From the NCBI RefSeq assembly GCF_001653955.1, contig NZ_CP013022.1, positions 1,302,001-1,366,000 of the forward strand: a stretch of 64,000 nucleotides of DNA, written 5' to 3'. The translations under genes were made by a program, and so were the position numbers. A model generated the notes under the pieces. That model was not told the DNA's origin and ran no database searches. It saw only the letters and a program-made list of their open reading frames with translations. Shown here piece by piece: positions 31,548 to 43,159 of the stretch (positions are counted from its first letter, which is position 1; each line of letters starts with the position of its first letter). The DNA comes from Francisella persica ATCC VR-331. GTDB taxonomy: Bacteria; Pseudomonadota; Gammaproteobacteria; Francisellales; Francisellaceae.

Positions 31548-34370
31548 CTAAAGTAAATCTTTAAGATACTTACCAGTATATGATTTTTTACACTTAACGT
31601 TATCTTCTGGAGTTCCTTCAAAAATTATCCGTCCTCCTTTACTACCACCTTCTGGACCTAGATCAACAATCCAATCTGCCATTTTTATCACATCTAAATT
31701 ATGCTCAATAATCACTACAGTATTACCTTTATCACGTAAATCCATAATTACTTTTAGAAGTTGATGAATATCATAAAAATGTAAACCAGTAGTTGGCTCA
31801 TCTAATATGTATAAGGTTTTACCAGTTGAGCGTTTTGATAGTTCTTTTGCTAATTTAACCCTTTGAGCTTCACCACCAGAAAGAGTTGTTGCGCTTTGAC
31901 CTAGCTTAATATATGACAGACCAACGTTCATTAAAGCTCCAAGCTTACTTTTGATACTTGGTACTGCATCATAAAATTCAAGCGCCTCTTCGACAGTCAT
32001 TTCTAGTACTTCGTAAATATTTTTGCCTTTGTATTGTACTGTTAAAGTCTCACGATTATAGCGTTTACCTTGACAAACATCACAAGCAACATATACATCT
32101 GCTAAAAAATGCATTTCTACCTTTATAACACCATCGCCCTGACATGCTTCACATCTTCCACCACGGACATTAAAGCTAAATCTTCCAGCACTGTATCCTC
32201 TAGATCGAGCTTCTAATGTTGCTGCAAATAGTTCGCGTATCTGTGTAAATACTCCTGTATAAGTTGCTGGATTTGAGCGTGGAGTTCTACCAATTGGTGA
32301 TTGATCAATATCTATAACCTTATCAAGATGATTGAACCCTTTATGTGAGCTATACTGCATTGGTATTAAAGTACTCCTATTCAACAAACGAGATGCCAAA
32401 GGGTATAATGTCCTATTTATCAGCGTTGATTTACCTGATCCTGAGACACCTGTCACACATGTCAATGTACCAAGCGGGATTTTAAGGTTATCTCCTTGAA
32501 GATTATTACCAACTGCACCATTTATTTCTATATAACGATTCTTACTAGCTTTTAGTCTAGTTTTAGGAACTTCAATTTTTCTACGACCACTTAAATAATC
32601 TGCGGTTAAAGATTTTTTACTCTTAAGTATTGTTTCATAGCTACCAGCAGCAACTACTTCACCTCCATGCATACCTGCCATTGGTCCCATATCGATTATA
32701 TAATCTGCTTGGCAAATTGCATCTTCATCATGCTCAACAACGATTACCGTATTACCTAGATTTTTAAGATTATGTAAAGCATCAAGTAAACGCTGATTAT
32801 CTCTTTGATGAAGACCAATCGAGGGCTCATCTAATATATACATCACACCAACAAGACCAGCGCCTATTTGGCTTGCTAAACGAATACGCTGAGCCTCACC
32901 ACCAGAGAGAGTATCAGCCTGTCTTGCTAAGTTTAAATACTCTAGCCCAACATTTGCCAAGAACTCTACTCTTAGTTTAATCTCTTTGAGTAAATTCTCT
33001 GCTATAACTTGTTGTTGACCAACAAACTCTAAGCTATCTAACCAGATTAATAACTCATCAATAGGTAAAGCACAAACATCAGCTATATTTTTATCAGCAA
33101 TAAATATATTTCGCGCATATTCATTAATTCTTGTACCATTACAAGACTTACATTCAAGATTACTCATAAGTTCATACAGATCTTTTTTGACCATGTCTGA
33201 ATCAGACTCATAATATCTGCGTTCAAAATGAGGTATAACACCTTCAAAAGGTTTGATACGTGTTTGTCTACCTCCCCTAATAGAATCAACAGTCATTACG
33301 ATAGCTTCATCGCCAGAGCCATATAAGATTATCTCTTGAATTTTCTTAGGTAGCTTCTCAAATGATTCATCTAAAGAGAATTTGTAATGCGCTGCTAAAG
33401 ACTCTAATTGAGAAAAATAATATTGATTAGTTTTATTCCACTTAACTATAGCACCATTCTTAAGTGAGATTGATAGATCTATAATTACCTTTTTCTCATC
33501 AAAAAACTCTTTAATTCCCAGACCATCACAACTACTACAAGCACCCAACGGACTGTTAAAAGAGAAAATTCTTGGTGATAATTCTTTAAGGGCAAAATCA
33601 CATAAAGGACAAGCATGCTTTGATGAAAAGAAGATATCATCACCAGTTTGACTAGCCATATTTGCTAATTTGACAATACCATTACCAAGATCCAAAGCTA
33701 TTTCAATTGATTCAGCAATGCGTTGCTCGTTATCTTTTTTTGGTTTAAATCTATCAACTACTACATCAATATTATGTTTTTTATAACGATCTAATTCTGG
33801 ATAATCTTCATCAAGGTTATAAAACTTACCATTTATTCTTACCCGGATATAGCCTTGTGCTAGTATTTTATCAAGTAAATTATGATGTATACCTTTTTTT
33901 TCTGAAATAATTGGTGCTAGTATCATCAATCTTGAATCTTCATCAAACTCTAAAATTTTATCAACCATTTGGCTGATAGTTTGAGCCTTCAACTCTATTT
34001 TATGTATAGGACATTTTGGCGTACCAGCTCGTGCAAAAAACACACGCAGATAATCATATATCTCTGTTACAGTTCCAACTGTAGATCTTGGATTATGAGA
34101 CGTTGTCTTTTGATCTATTGAAATAGCTGGAGAAAGACCCTCTATATACTCAACATCTGGTTTATCCATCATTGATAAAAACTGTCTTGCATATGAAGAC
34201 AATGACTCAACATACCTTCTTTGCCCTTCAGCATATAGAGTATCAAAAGCTAATGATGATTTACCAGAACCGCTTAATCCTGTGATAACAGTTAGCTTAT
34301 CTCGTGGTATCTCAACATTAATATTTTTTAGGTTATGAGTTTTTGCACCCTTGATGATAATTTTTTTCAT
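31548..34370 (-). CDS. uvrA: Excinuclease ABC subunit A
   Basis: DNA damage recognition subunit of nucleotide excision repair. Two ABC ATPase halves: Walker [15 protein letters not shown] near 31 and [14 protein letters not shown] near 640, signatures [14 protein letters not shown] and [14 protein letters not shown], Walker [13 protein letters not shown] and [12 protein letters not shown]. Zinc modules CPLCDFAL with CSSCDGLG, and CEACQGDGV with CDVCQGKRY. 940 aa is full length. Intact although another repair gene, tag, is lost. Confidence 0.98.
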   Translation of the reverse strand: MKKIIIKGAKTHNLKNINVEIPRDKLTVITGLSGSGKSSLAFDTLYAEGQRRYVESLSSYARQFLSMMDKPDVEYIEGLSPAISIDQKTTSHNPRSTVGTVTEIYDYLRVFFARAGTPKCPIHKIELKAQTISQMVDKILEFDEDSRLMILAPIISEKKGIHHNLLDKILAQGYIRVRINGKFYNLDEDYPELDRYKKHNIDVVVDRFKPKKDNEQRIAESIEIALDLGNGIVKLANMASQTGDDIFFSSKHACPLCDFALKELSPRIFSFNSPLGACSSCDGLGIKEFFDEKKVIIDLSISLKNGAIVKWNKTNQYYFSQLESLAAHYKFSLDESFEKLPKKIQEIILYGSGDEAIVMTVDSIRGGRQTRIKPFEGVIPHFERRYYESDSDMVKKDLYELMSNLECKSCNGTRINEYARNIFIADKNIADVCALPIDELLIWLDSLEFVGQQQVIAENLLKEIKLRVEFLANVGLEYLNLARQADTLSGGEAQRIRLASQIGAGLVGVMYILDEPSIGLHQRDNQRLLDALHNLKNLGNTVIVVEHDEDAICQADYIIDMGPMAGMHGGEVVAAGSYETILKSKKSLTADYLSGRRKIEVPKTRLKASKNRYIEINGAVGNNLQGDNLKIPLGTLTCVTGVSGSGKSTLINRTLYPLASRLLNRSTLIPMQYSSHKGFNHLDKVIDIDQSPIGRTPRSNPATYTGVFTQIRELFAATLEARSRGYSAGRFSFNVRGGRCEACQGDGVIKVEMHFLADVYVACDVCQGKRYNRETLTVQYKGKNIYEVLEMTVEEALEFYDAVPSIKSKLGALMNVGLSYIKLGQSATTLSGGEAQRVKLAKELSKRSTGKTLYILDEPTTGLHFYDIHQLLKVIMDLRDKGNTVVIIEHNLDVIKMADWIVDLGPEGGSKGGRIIFEGTPEDNVKCKKSYTGKYLKDLL

Positions 34371-34409
34371 AAAAATTCTTATAAATGAAATGTAGATTAG
34401 ATTTTTAGG

Positions 34410-34892
34410 TTACTTATATTCTACAGCTAAGATTTCATATGTAACTTTACCTTTAGGAGTATCTAAAGTAATCTCATCACCTTCTTCTTTTTTTATTAGA
34501 GCACGAGCTAATGGTGCTGCTATAGATATTTTATGATTATCTATATCAGCTTCATCTTCACCAACTATTTGATAGGTAGTCTCTTCTTCAGTATCGACAT
34601 TCATAATTGTAACTGTAGTTCCAAATATCACCATGCCATTTGCTGGAATTTTTGTAATATCAATTACTTGAGCATTAGATAATTTTGACTCAATATCTTT
34701 AATTCTACCTTCGATAATACTTTGTCTTTCTCTAGCAGCATGGTATTCAGCATTTTCTTTTAGATCACCATGATCACGAGCTTCTGCTATAGCCTCAATA
34801 ATTGCTGGCCTTTCTATTTTTTTTAGCTTTTCCAACTCAACTCTTAAAGCTTGTTCTCCTGCTGGAGTCATAGGTACTCTATCATTTGCCAT
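34410..34892 (-). CDS. greA: Transcription elongation factor GreA
   Basis: Stimulates transcript cleavage by backtracked RNA polymerase. The N-terminal coiled coil carries the acidic tip [16 protein letters not shown] near residues 42-57, with D and E residues at the active tip; the C-terminal FKBP-like domain follows ([18 protein letters not shown] to [19 protein letters not shown]). 160 aa is normal. Downstream of the pseudopilin gene on the same strand; a TCTCCT-complement site precedes the ATG. Confidence 0.97.
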   Translation of the reverse strand: MANDRVPMTPAGEQALRVELEKLKKIERPAIIEAIAEARDHGDLKENAEYHAARERQSIIEGRIKDIESKLSNAQVIDITKIPANGMVIFGTTVTIMNVDTEEETTYQIVGEDEADIDNHKISIAAPLARALIKKEEGDEITLDTPKGKVTYEILAVEYK

Positions 34893-34926
34893 TATTATAT
34901 TCTCCTTTTATAACAAAAAATAATAA

Positions 34927-35508
34927 CTATTCGCAGGTATACAATCCACCACCATCTTTAGTATGGCTATCAGTATATACTACCCTACCAACTAGATTTG
35001 TAATTAGTGCCGCCTGATATTTGTTTGATTTGTCACAATATGTGATATTACCATTTGCCATAAATCCGTTTGGATTAATCCTTATATAACTAGGATTTCC
35101 TGACAGATTAATATAGATATGTCCGCCATGTCCTTGTGGCATATTCGCTATTATTGTATCTTCAGCATTCTGATAAATATCAGTCCCATCTGTACTCTCA
35201 AAAACTACGATAGGATAATCACTCCATGAAGTTGAGTTTGCACATGTGAAACTATTTTCATCTAATTTTCCAGTTCCATCAAAACTATCTGGTGTCGCTG
35301 CACATACAATAACAGTTTTACTATCATTACGAGCTTTAATGACACCATATTCTATTAATTTTTGTAAATTAGTTAAGCGTGTTACAGCAAATGTTTTATA
35401 GTAAAAAGTAAACGAGCTGATTGCAGCCACCATAAGGATAGTCATGATAGAAATAACAACCATAGTCTCAACTAATGAGAAGCCTTTATTTTTTTTACTC
35501 ATAATCAT
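34927..35508 (-). CDS. Type IV pilin-like protein (FimT/GspH-type pseudopilin)
   Basis: Minor pilin or pseudopilin. The N-terminus KGFSLVETMVVISIMTILMV is a class III prepilin signal: cleavage after the Gly before F, Glu at mature position 5, then a hydrophobic helix. The globular C-terminal domain (193 aa in total) has four cysteines (VCAATP, TCANS, YCDKS, TCE). The first ATG directly abuts the pgi stop codon and a second lies six bases further at 35502 (MSKKNKGFSL); either may be used. The GspH/FimT assignment is by general form. Works with the PilG-type platform at the left edge. Confidence 0.85.
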   Translation of the reverse strand: MIMSKKNKGFSLVETMVVISIMTILMVAAISSFTFYYKTFAVTRLTNLQKLIEYGVIKARNDSKTVIVCAATPDSFDGTGKLDENSFTCANSTSWSDYPIVVFESTDGTDIYQNAEDTIIANMPQGHGGHIYINLSGNPSYIRINPNGFMANGNITYCDKSNKYQAALITNLVGRVVYTDSHTKDGGGLYTCE

Positions 35509-37131
35509 TTATTTACTTGTTACCTTTGCTATTAGCTGTCTAGTTGATTCATCTAAATTTTTATATTCAACAGATGAATTATAATTCATAGCTTTTAATA
35601 TATTTTTACCAAGTTTCTTACCAAGCTCAACTCCCCACTGATCATAGCTATTGATATCCCACAACACACCTTGAACAAATATTTTATGCTCATATAAAGC
35701 AATCAATGCACCAAGGCTATATGGACTTAGCTCATCAAGTAAAATTGTTGTACTTGGTCTGTTACCTGGTATAACCTTATGAGCTGCAAGCTTTTTTGCT
35801 TGAACTTCATTTAAACCAGATTTTAACAGCTCATTATAAACCATATCATATGATTGTCCAAACATTAGTGCTTGTGACTGTGCAAAACAGTTAGCAAGTA
35901 AAGCTTGCTGATGGTTATCATAATTATGATGACTAGTTGCAACAGCAATAAAATCAACTGGTATAAAAACATTCCCTTGATGTAAAAGCTGGTGAAAAGC
36001 ATGCTGACCATTAGTACCAACACCACCCCAGAGTATAACTCCGGTTTGATAATTGATAGTTTCTCCAGCAAGGTTGACAGATTTACCATTACTTTCCATA
36101 TCGACTTGCTGGAGATAATCAATAAAATAACAAAGTCTTTCATCATAAGGAATTAAGGCTTGTGACTGACTATTATAAACACAACTATAATAACTTGCTA
36201 ATAATGCCATAATCACTGGAATATTTTTGTCAAATTCAGTTTCTTTAAAATGTTTGTCTACAGAGTATGCTCCAGCTAATAGTTTCTCAAAATTATCATA
36301 GCCTATAGCAAAAGCTATCGACATACCGATTGATGACCATAATGAATAGCGACCGCCAACCCAGTCCCACATTTTATAACAATGCTCTAAATCTATACCA
36401 AATTCTTCAACCTTGTCTAACTTACTCGATATTGCAACAAAATGATTAGCAATAGCTTGTTCATCCTCGTAATGATCTAACAACCACTCTCTAGCTGAAA
36501 TAGAATTTAACAAGGTTTCTTCAGTTGAGAATGATTTTGAAGCTATGATAAACAAAGTAGTTTCAGGTTCAACAATATCCAATGCTTGTAATAAAGAATC
36601 AGCGTCAACATTTGAAACAAAGTGAACTTTTAAACCTGTACAATGATAAGGTTGTAATGCTCTAACTACCATTTTAGGTCCAAGATCTGAACCGCCAATA
36701 CCAATATTCACAACATCAGTAATCTTTTTACCAGAAAAACCTCGCCACTGACCAGATACTACTTTTTCAACAAGCTCTTTTATACGCTGCTTTTCTGTTG
36801 TTACTTCTTGACGAATATCATGTCCATCAACAACCAATTGCGTAGCGGATAAATCACGCAATGCTGTATGTAATACAGCTCTATGCTCAGTAGTATTAAT
36901 CTTTGCACCACTAAACATCTGTTTAATTTTATTCTTAAGGTTAAATTTTTCTGCATACCCTAAAAGCGATTTTAGAATATAATCATTAATAAGGTTTTTT
37001 GAGTAATCAAAATATATGTTTTGATGTTTTAAAGAGAATTTTTCAACTCTTTTATCATCTTTGCTAAATTCATTTTTCAAGTTTACATTTTGCTCTTTTA
37101 AATGTTTTTTAGAACCATCACAAAATAACAT
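35509..37131 (-). CDS. pgi: Glucose-6-phosphate isomerase
   Basis: Interconverts glucose 6-phosphate and fructose 6-phosphate. Signatures: [19 protein letters not shown] near 148-166, [14 protein letters not shown] near 194, [17 protein letters not shown] near 252, [16 protein letters not shown] near 370 with the catalytic Glu/His, and [18 protein letters not shown]. 540 aa is close to normal. Its start overlaps the end of thiN by 14 bases, and its stop touches the pseudopilin start, so these genes form one unit. Confidence 0.97.
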   Translation of the reverse strand: MLFCDGSKKHLKEQNVNLKNEFSKDDKRVEKFSLKHQNIYFDYSKNLINDYILKSLLGYAEKFNLKNKIKQMFSGAKINTTEHRAVLHTALRDLSATQLVVDGHDIRQEVTTEKQRIKELVEKVVSGQWRGFSGKKITDVVNIGIGGSDLGPKMVVRALQPYHCTGLKVHFVSNVDADSLLQALDIVEPETTLFIIASKSFSTEETLLNSISAREWLLDHYEDEQAIANHFVAISSKLDKVEEFGIDLEHCYKMWDWVGGRYSLWSSIGMSIAFAIGYDNFEKLLAGAYSVDKHFKETEFDKNIPVIMALLASYYSCVYNSQSQALIPYDERLCYFIDYLQQVDMESNGKSVNLAGETINYQTGVILWGGVGTNGQHAFHQLLHQGNVFIPVDFIAVATSHHNYDNHQQALLANCFAQSQALMFGQSYDMVYNELLKSGLNEVQAKKLAAHKVIPGNRPSTTILLDELSPYSLGALIALYEHKIFVQGVLWDINSYDQWGVELGKKLGKNILKAMNYNSSVEYKNLDESTRQLIAKVTSK

Positions 37132-37771
37132 CTAATCTATCCTTATATTTTGCATGTGATATAAACAATAAAATATCTCCTGCTGAATAAGATATTTCAA
37201 CCTTATTCTGTATAGCATAATTTCTTGCACCAGTACTAGTATCTATACTTAAGCTCTCACCACTTAAAGGATACCTTAAACCATTATAATATATATTTTC
37301 TGCATATCCAAAAGGCATAACAGAAAACATCTTACCATTAACACCGTTTACTGCAAAATTTTTAGGTATAAAGAAGTACTTTGAATAAATATCTATAAAT
37401 TCAATATCTATCTTTTGTTTGTGTTTTTTAGCGGTACTAATATTGCATAAAAAATGATCCATCTCTCCTTCAGAAGCACCAAATACAAAAACTTTTGAAA
37501 ACCCAAGAGAGATTAGATAATTAAGAGATTTTTCAAAATCAGTAGAATATTGATCAGTATCAATTAAAAATAAATCACTTTCTAATATAGCAAATGAGTC
37601 AAAATCTCCAACTACTTTTTTTATCTTTGAGTTTAATTGAGATGAACTTTTAATTTTTTGATAAGCACCATCGGCACAAAATATATCAAGTTTTGCAAAA
37701 TTATCTTGAATATATTTTTCACAAAAACACAGATCTACTTTACCGTTTAAAAAGAGTATTGCTTCAGACAT
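37118..37771 (-). CDS. thiN: Thiamine pyrophosphokinase
   Basis: Converts thiamine to thiamine diphosphate. [10 protein letters not shown] near 31-40, [10 protein letters not shown] near 52-61 and [18 protein letters not shown] near 70-87 are the three conserved blocks of the TPK catalytic domain; the C-terminal part (about 140-210) has the small thiamine-binding beta domain with [20 protein letters not shown]. 217 aa is normal. Overlaps pgi. Since thiN lets a cell use imported thiamine, this fits life without complete de novo synthesis, although other thi genes are not in view. Confidence 0.88.
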   Translation of the reverse strand: MSEAILFLNGKVDLCFCEKYIQDNFAKLDIFCADGAYQKIKSSSQLNSKIKKVVGDFDSFAILESDLFLIDTDQYSTDFEKSLNYLISLGFSKVFVFGASEGEMDHFLCNISTAKKHKQKIDIEFIDIYSKYFFIPKNFAVNGVNGKMFSVMPFGYAENIYYNGLRYPLSGESLSIDTSTGARNYAIQNKVEISYSAGDILLFISHAKYKDRLDVIL

Positions 37772-37837
37772 TAATATTTATTAAACAAAAATAAAATTTA
37801 GTAGATTATAACTTATTAGAATAATAATTAAGATGTT

Positions 37838-39298
37838 TTAAGACTGATAATTAGGTGGTTCTTTTGTAATTGTGACATCATGTACATGAGATTCGTTAAA
37901 CCCAGCACCTGTAATTTGCACAAATGTTGGCTCTGTTCGCATTGTTTGGATATCTTTTGAACCAGTATACCCCATGCTAGATTTTAAACCACCTATTAGC
38001 TGATGAATTACTGCAGATAATAAGCCTTTGTATGGTACTCTACCTTCAACACCCTCTGGAACAAATTTTTTCTCCTCAGTTTTACTTTGGAAATATCTAT
38101 CAGATGAACCCTTCTCCATTGCACCAAGAGAACCCATACCACGATATGACTTATAAGAGCGACCTTGGAAAAGCTCAACTTCTCCTGGCGATTCTTCAGT
38201 ACCTGCAAAAAGTCCACCAATCATAACTACAGATGCACCAGCAACTATAGCTTTTGCGATATCTCCGGAGTATCTAATACCACCATCTGCTATCACAGGT
38301 ACTTCTGTTCCTTTCAATCCATCTACAACATTAGCTATCGCAGTAATTTGTGGTACACCAACACCTGCAACAATTCTTGTAGTACAGATTGAACCAGGAC
38401 CAATACCAACTTTAACAGCATCAGCACCAGCTTTGACAAGATCTTTAGCTGCTTCTGCTGTAGCAATATTACCGCCAATAACCTGAATATGTGGATAATT
38501 ATCTTTGACCCACTTAACTGTATTAAGTACACCTTGTGAATGTCCATGAGCTGTATCTACCACGATAATATCGACTCCTTCTGCCGCTAATGCTGTAACA
38601 CGCTCTTTAGTATTAGTAGCAGTTCCTACAGCAGCACCAACTCTCAAACGACCAAATGAATCCTTACAAGCATTTGGTTTATTTTGTGATCTTTCAATAT
38701 CTTTTGTTGTAATAAGACCAACTAACTCACCTTGCTCATTTACCACAAGTAACTTCTCAATTTTATGCTCATGAAGTTTCTTCTTGATTGTTCCTTGAGA
38801 AGCATCTTCAGAAACTGTTACAAGTTTTTCTCTAGGTGTCATAATAGAGCTAACAGGTTCATCTAAATCTTTTGCAAATCTAAAATCACGCCTTGTGACA
38901 ATACCTACAATTTTATTATTATCATCGACAACAGGAAAACCAGAAAAGTTATGCTCTTTAGCCAATTGCATAATCTTTTTAATTGAGCTTACTTGTTTAA
39001 TGGTAACTGGATCAATCACCATTCCATTTTCAAATCTTTTTACCTTCTTAACTTCTTGTGCCTGCGCTTGAATAGACATATTCTTATGAATTATACCAAT
39101 ACCACCCTCTTGAGCTATTGCAATAGCAAGGCGCGACTCAGTAACAGTATCCATAGCTGCAGATACTAAAGGAATATTTAACTGAATGTCTCTAGTTATA
39201 TTTGTCTTCAAATCTACTTGATGAGGAAGCACATTTGAATACCTAGGTGAAAGCAATACATCATCAAAAGTAATTGCCTGCTGAGTAATTCTTAACAT
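37838..39298 (-). CDS. guaB: Inosine-5'-monophosphate dehydrogenase
   Basis: NAD-dependent oxidation of IMP to XMP, first step to GMP. The catalytic cysteine loop is [13 protein letters not shown] near residues 299-311. Two CBS domains lie between about 90 and 205 ([19 protein letters not shown] and [18 protein letters not shown]). The flap [19 protein letters not shown] and [10 protein letters not shown] follow. 486 aa is full length. No guaA nearby. Confidence 0.98.
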   Translation of the reverse strand: MLRITQQAITFDDVLLSPRYSNVLPHQVDLKTNITRDIQLNIPLVSAAMDTVTESRLAIAIAQEGGIGIIHKNMSIQAQAQEVKKVKRFENGMVIDPVTIKQVSSIKKIMQLAKEHNFSGFPVVDDNNKIVGIVTRRDFRFAKDLDEPVSSIMTPREKLVTVSEDASQGTIKKKLHEHKIEKLLVVNEQGELVGLITTKDIERSQNKPNACKDSFGRLRVGAAVGTATNTKERVTALAAEGVDIIVVDTAHGHSQGVLNTVKWVKDNYPHIQVIGGNIATAEAAKDLVKAGADAVKVGIGPGSICTTRIVAGVGVPQITAIANVVDGLKGTEVPVIADGGIRYSGDIAKAIVAGASVVMIGGLFAGTEESPGEVELFQGRSYKSYRGMGSLGAMEKGSSDRYFQSKTEEKKFVPEGVEGRVPYKGLLSAVIHQLIGGLKSSMGYTGSKDIQTMRTEPTFVQITGAGFNESHVHDVTITKEPPNYQS

Positions 39299-39398
39299 TT
39301 TTGATCTCCGTAACTAAAACCTAAAGAGTATGAATTTAATTACAGAACCATTTTATCATATAAGAAAAAATATGCTAGAAATAAATATTAATATTTTA

Positions 39399-40838
39399 TT
39401 ACTTTGCTTGAGATATCAGATAATGAACTAATAATGAAACTGGTCTACCAGAGGCTTTACAGCTTGCAAAATCTCCCATTGCAGAGCCAGCAATATCAAG
39501 GTGCGCCCATTCATAACCTTCAGTAAATTTTGATAAAAATAAAGCAGCAACTATAGAGCTTGCAGATCTATCACGACCACAATTATCGATATCAGCAACT
39601 TTACTTTCTATTTTTTTAAGATAAGGTTTATGTAAAGGTAATCTCCAAACTAAATCGTTAGAAGCATTAGCTGCTTGCTCAAGACTATTGGCTAACTTAT
39701 CACTATTAGCAAACATCCCAGAGAAAGCATCTCCTAAAGAGATAATCATAGCACCGGTTAATGTTGCTAAATCAATAACTGCCTTTGGCTTATATTTACC
39801 AATATATGTAAGTGTATCACACAAAACTAGCCTACCTTCAGCATCTGTATTACTAACCTCCACAGTGATACCCTTCATACTCTTAAGCACATCACCAGGT
39901 CGATAAGCTCTCGCATCAACAGCATTTTCAGCAAGCCCCATAACTCCAACAACATTTATTGGTAAATTTAGCATTGCTAGAGCTTTCATAGTTCCCATAA
40001 CAGCTGCGGCACCACCCATATCCATTTTCATTAAGTCCATACCTGCTGCTGGTTTAATACAAATACCACCATTATCAAAAACCAAGCCTTTACCAACCAA
40101 AACTATAGGAGCATCTTCTTCATTACTACCATTATACTCCATACACACGGTATAATTAGACATATCAGAACCACGACCCACAGCTAAAGCACATCCCATG
40201 CCTAACTCTGCCATGGCATCTTGATCTAGATAATCAAGACTAAATGTCGCATACTTCGATGTTAGCTCTCTTGCTTCATTTAGCATATAATCAGTAGTAC
40301 ATATATTTGCTGGAAGATTTTGCAAATCTTTTGCGTAGTTTTGACCACAAGCAATAGCTGAACCAATTTTTGCTGAGTCTTCTATATCCTGATCACCAGA
40401 ATAAACTAGTTCAATTTGTTCTAACGAATAGTTTTCTTTCTCAGATTTTAATTGATCAAAAACATAAGTCTCAGATATTAAAGCTCTAACTGTATCTAAA
40501 GTAAACTGCTTAGCATTTCCATTTTCAAAAACATAATCAATATTTACGGAAATTTCTTTAATAGCTAGCTTTTTGAGTTGTTCTGCTGCTTTAGCAAAAA
40601 TTTTATCATACTCTGAAGCAATAAAATCCTGTTTTAAGCCTAAACCTAAGAGAATCACTACTTTATCACTATGCAATAAAGGCAAAACTTCGCCAGATTT
40701 AGCTTTAAAAATATTTCTACCAAGCAATGCTTTTGAATTTGGGCACTTTGTCTGCTCAACTAGCTTTTGTAGGTTTTCTTGGGCAACTATCATTAGCTCA
40801 GCAGCTAATGTCGATTGGTTATTTACAAATATTTTCAT
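39399..40838 (-). CDS. pepA: Leucyl aminopeptidase, M17 family
   Basis: Cytosolic zinc/manganese aminopeptidase. GKGLVFDNGGICIKPAAGMD and MKMDMGGAAAVMGTM give metal ligands and the catalytic lysine; NTDAEGRLVLCDTLTY is the family signature with Asp and Glu ligands and active-site Arg. 479 aa is a little shorter than E. coli PepA but complete, with a reduced N-terminal domain. GGAG precedes the ATG. The gene is convergent with none and is divergent from lptF, about 170 bases away. Confidence 0.93.
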   Translation of the reverse strand: MKIFVNNQSTLAAELMIVAQENLQKLVEQTKCPNSKALLGRNIFKAKSGEVLPLLHSDKVVILLGLGLKQDFIASEYDKIFAKAAEQLKKLAIKEISVNIDYVFENGNAKQFTLDTVRALISETYVFDQLKSEKENYSLEQIELVYSGDQDIEDSAKIGSAIACGQNYAKDLQNLPANICTTDYMLNEARELTSKYATFSLDYLDQDAMAELGMGCALAVGRGSDMSNYTVCMEYNGSNEEDAPIVLVGKGLVFDNGGICIKPAAGMDLMKMDMGGAAAVMGTMKALAMLNLPINVVGVMGLAENAVDARAYRPGDVLKSMKGITVEVSNTDAEGRLVLCDTLTYIGKYKPKAVIDLATLTGAMIISLGDAFSGMFANSDKLANSLEQAANASNDLVWRLPLHKPYLKKIESKVADIDNCGRDRSASSIVAALFLSKFTEGYEWAHLDIAGSAMGDFASCKASGRPVSLLVHYLISQAK

Positions 40839-41007
40839 TAAAGCTCCATTATATCTATTTAATTAATGATTTCTTTAAATAGAATAACAAAAAATGCATT
40901 TTAACGCATTAAATTTAAAAGCTAGCAATGTTATCTACTGACTTTTACCGATAAAAAATATAGAATTACTACTAGCGTAATTATTGTAAATATAATAGTG
41001 GCATACC

Positions 41008-42090
41008 TTGATTCTTGAAAAATATTACAACAAAGATATAGTTAACACTTTTACATCGATCACGTTATTTATAATATCTATTGTATCTGCAAATCTACTA
41101 ATTAGACTTTTTCAACAAGCCTACTCGCAAGGATTAGGAATTGAGTCAATAATAAGTTTTGTTATATTGACAATTCCGGAAAACGTAAGTTTGGTTGCTC
41201 CTATTGCGATATTTTTAGCTATTGTCGTTTGTTTTGGTAAATACTTTGCTAATAATGAAATGTTTGTGACACTTGCTGGTGGTATTACATGGATGCAAAT
41301 TGTTAAATTTACTCTAAAGCCAGTATTTGCATTAACCATGATAACATTACTAACCGTGATGTATATAAACCCGCTTTCAAAACAAACTCTAGATATCTAT
41401 CAAGCTTCGCTATCTGCCAAAGCTCTTTTATCATCGATAACTGATAAGAAAATAATTAAAACTCCTGATGGGAAAGTTATTTATATAGGTAATAAATCAG
41501 GAAATATCTTATCTAATGTTTTTTTATATCAGGATACTCCACAAGATGGTGAATATAAAGTTATGACTGCACCAACAGCAAAAATTGTATTAGATAAAGC
41601 CGCTGCTTACATAGATTTTACAAATGTAAATATTTACACTAAAAACTCGAAAAATTCTGAATATAGTTATGATAATGCTAAAAAAGCAATATATACTATA
41701 TTTGATAATTCTGATCGTGATTACAATCATGATCGAGTAGATAGATTATACATGCACACACTTATAGAAAATTTTTATGATAAGGATAACGGTACTGCAT
41801 GTAAGGCAGAATTTTTTGGGCGTGTTAATAACTCAATATCAGTGATAGTATCTTCTCTATTAGCACTTGCTCTTTGTAGATTAAGACCAAGACAAAATAA
41901 ATATGCTAGACTTCTGCCAGCAGTAGTTGTATTGGCTATATACTTATGTGCAAATATGTTTATTAATACTCTTATGGTAAATGGTAATATACCAATATGG
42001 ATAGGCTTTTGGCTGCCTCACATCTTTTTTACAATTTTTGCTATTAGAACTATTAAAAAATATAATGGATCTTCTAAGAAGGAAAAATAA
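41008..42090 (+). CDS. lptF: LPS export ABC transporter permease LptF
   Basis: Inner-membrane permease that, with LptG and LptB, pulls lipopolysaccharide from the membrane to the periplasmic bridge. YjgP/YjgQ family layout: three helices at each end flank a periplasmic beta-jellyroll (about 115-270). The best start is TTG at 41008, giving MILEKYYNKDIVNTF, the usual beginning; a TATAAT at 40991-40996 lies very close to it, so the leader may be short. Ends overlapping lptG by one base. LptB is not in the window. Confidence 0.9.
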   Translation: MILEKYYNKDIVNTFTSITLFIISIVSANLLIRLFQQAYSQGLGIESIISFVILTIPENVSLVAPIAIFLAIVVCFGKYFANNEMFVTLAGGITWMQIVKFTLKPVFALTMITLLTVMYINPLSKQTLDIYQASLSAKALLSSITDKKIIKTPDGKVIYIGNKSGNILSNVFLYQDTPQDGEYKVMTAPTAKIVLDKAAAYIDFTNVNIYTKNSKNSEYSYDNAKKAIYTIFDNSDRDYNHDRVDRLYMHTLIENFYDKDNGTACKAEFFGRVNNSISVIVSSLLALALCRLRPRQNKYARLLPAVVVLAIYLCANMFINTLMVNGNIPIWIGFWLPHIFFTIFAIRTIKKYNGSSKKEK

Positions 42091-43151
42091 TGTTACTAAA
42101 TCGCATTGATCGCTATATTTTTAAGACTGTATTTAGTAGCTTTCTAGTAGTTACTATAATTTTCTGTATTTTATTTTTTATCTTTACATACTTAGCACAA
42201 GTAAGTAACAATAATGGTAATGCTAGTAATTTTGAGCTTATCATAAACACACTATTCCAACTTCCCGGAATATTATATACGCTACTACCTGCATGTGCTA
42301 TGGTTGGTGCTCTTATGGGTTTAAGTCTACTTGCAAATAATTCGGAGATAATTGTACTTAGATCCTTTGGTCATTCTACAGCTCAAATTGCTAAAGGTGT
42401 AGTTTTAGTTGGCATAATTGGCTCTGTGACAACTATGGTTTTTGGTGGTTACATAGCTCCAATTTTACAGCGCCAAGCAGATACTAATATGGTTACACAT
42501 AATACTCATGACCTATGGCTGAAAACCCCTAACGGTTTTATGAATATTTCCAATATAGAGCCTACTGAGGGTAAAGCTTATGGGATTAGAAAATTTATCT
42601 TACAAGATAATAAAATTAGAGAAATTCGTTATGCAAAAAATGCAACTTATGTTAATGATACTTCAGCTAATGTTTTTAATATAAAAAAAATCATCTTTCC
42701 TTCTAGAAATGGTCAAAAACACATTGATATAGTTACGACAATTACTAATGCTGTATGGTCAAACCCAATACCTATTTCAGTAGCTAAAGTCATTACCATA
42801 AACGATAATGATTATCTAAACTTCTCCCAACTTACTAGCTATATGCTTTCAGATAGCCAAGCAAAAGATTCTATATCTTTAAAGTTTTGGCAAGAAATTT
42901 TTCAGCCATTAGCTTTGATGATACTAATTCTACTTGCAGTACCTCTTAGTATTGGTTCAACAAGGTCATCAACGCTGATACTTAAGCTTTTACTTGGAGC
43001 GTTTTTTGGTTTTACATTTTTTATCATAAACCAAATATTTGGTCCAATTGCACTAATTTTACACTTACCACCAATACTTGGCGCTGCAGGACCAACTGTT
43101 ATAGCGCTAATATTGTTAATATATTCGTTTATAAAATCAAAAGAAACATAA
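42090..43151 (+). CDS. lptG: LPS export ABC transporter permease LptG
   Basis: Partner permease of LptF, 353 aa. N-terminus NRIDRYIFKTVFSSFLVVTI and LYTLLPACAMVGALMGLSLL are typical of LptG, followed by a periplasmic jellyroll with WLKTPNGFMNI, and a final three-helix part. Start overlaps the lptF stop (TAATG), indicating coupling. The lptFG pair leads into two M16 peptidase genes and rsmD on the same strand. Confidence 0.93.
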   Translation: MLLNRIDRYIFKTVFSSFLVVTIIFCILFFIFTYLAQVSNNNGNASNFELIINTLFQLPGILYTLLPACAMVGALMGLSLLANNSEIIVLRSFGHSTAQIAKGVVLVGIIGSVTTMVFGGYIAPILQRQADTNMVTHNTHDLWLKTPNGFMNISNIEPTEGKAYGIRKFILQDNKIREIRYAKNATYVNDTSANVFNIKKIIFPSRNGQKHIDIVTTITNAVWSNPIPISVAKVITINDNDYLNFSQLTSYMLSDSQAKDSISLKFWQEIFQPLALMILILLAVPLSIGSTRSSTLILKLLLGAFFGFTFFIINQIFGPIALILHLPPILGAAGPTVIALILLIYSFIKSKET

Positions 43152-43159
43152 AAATTAAT

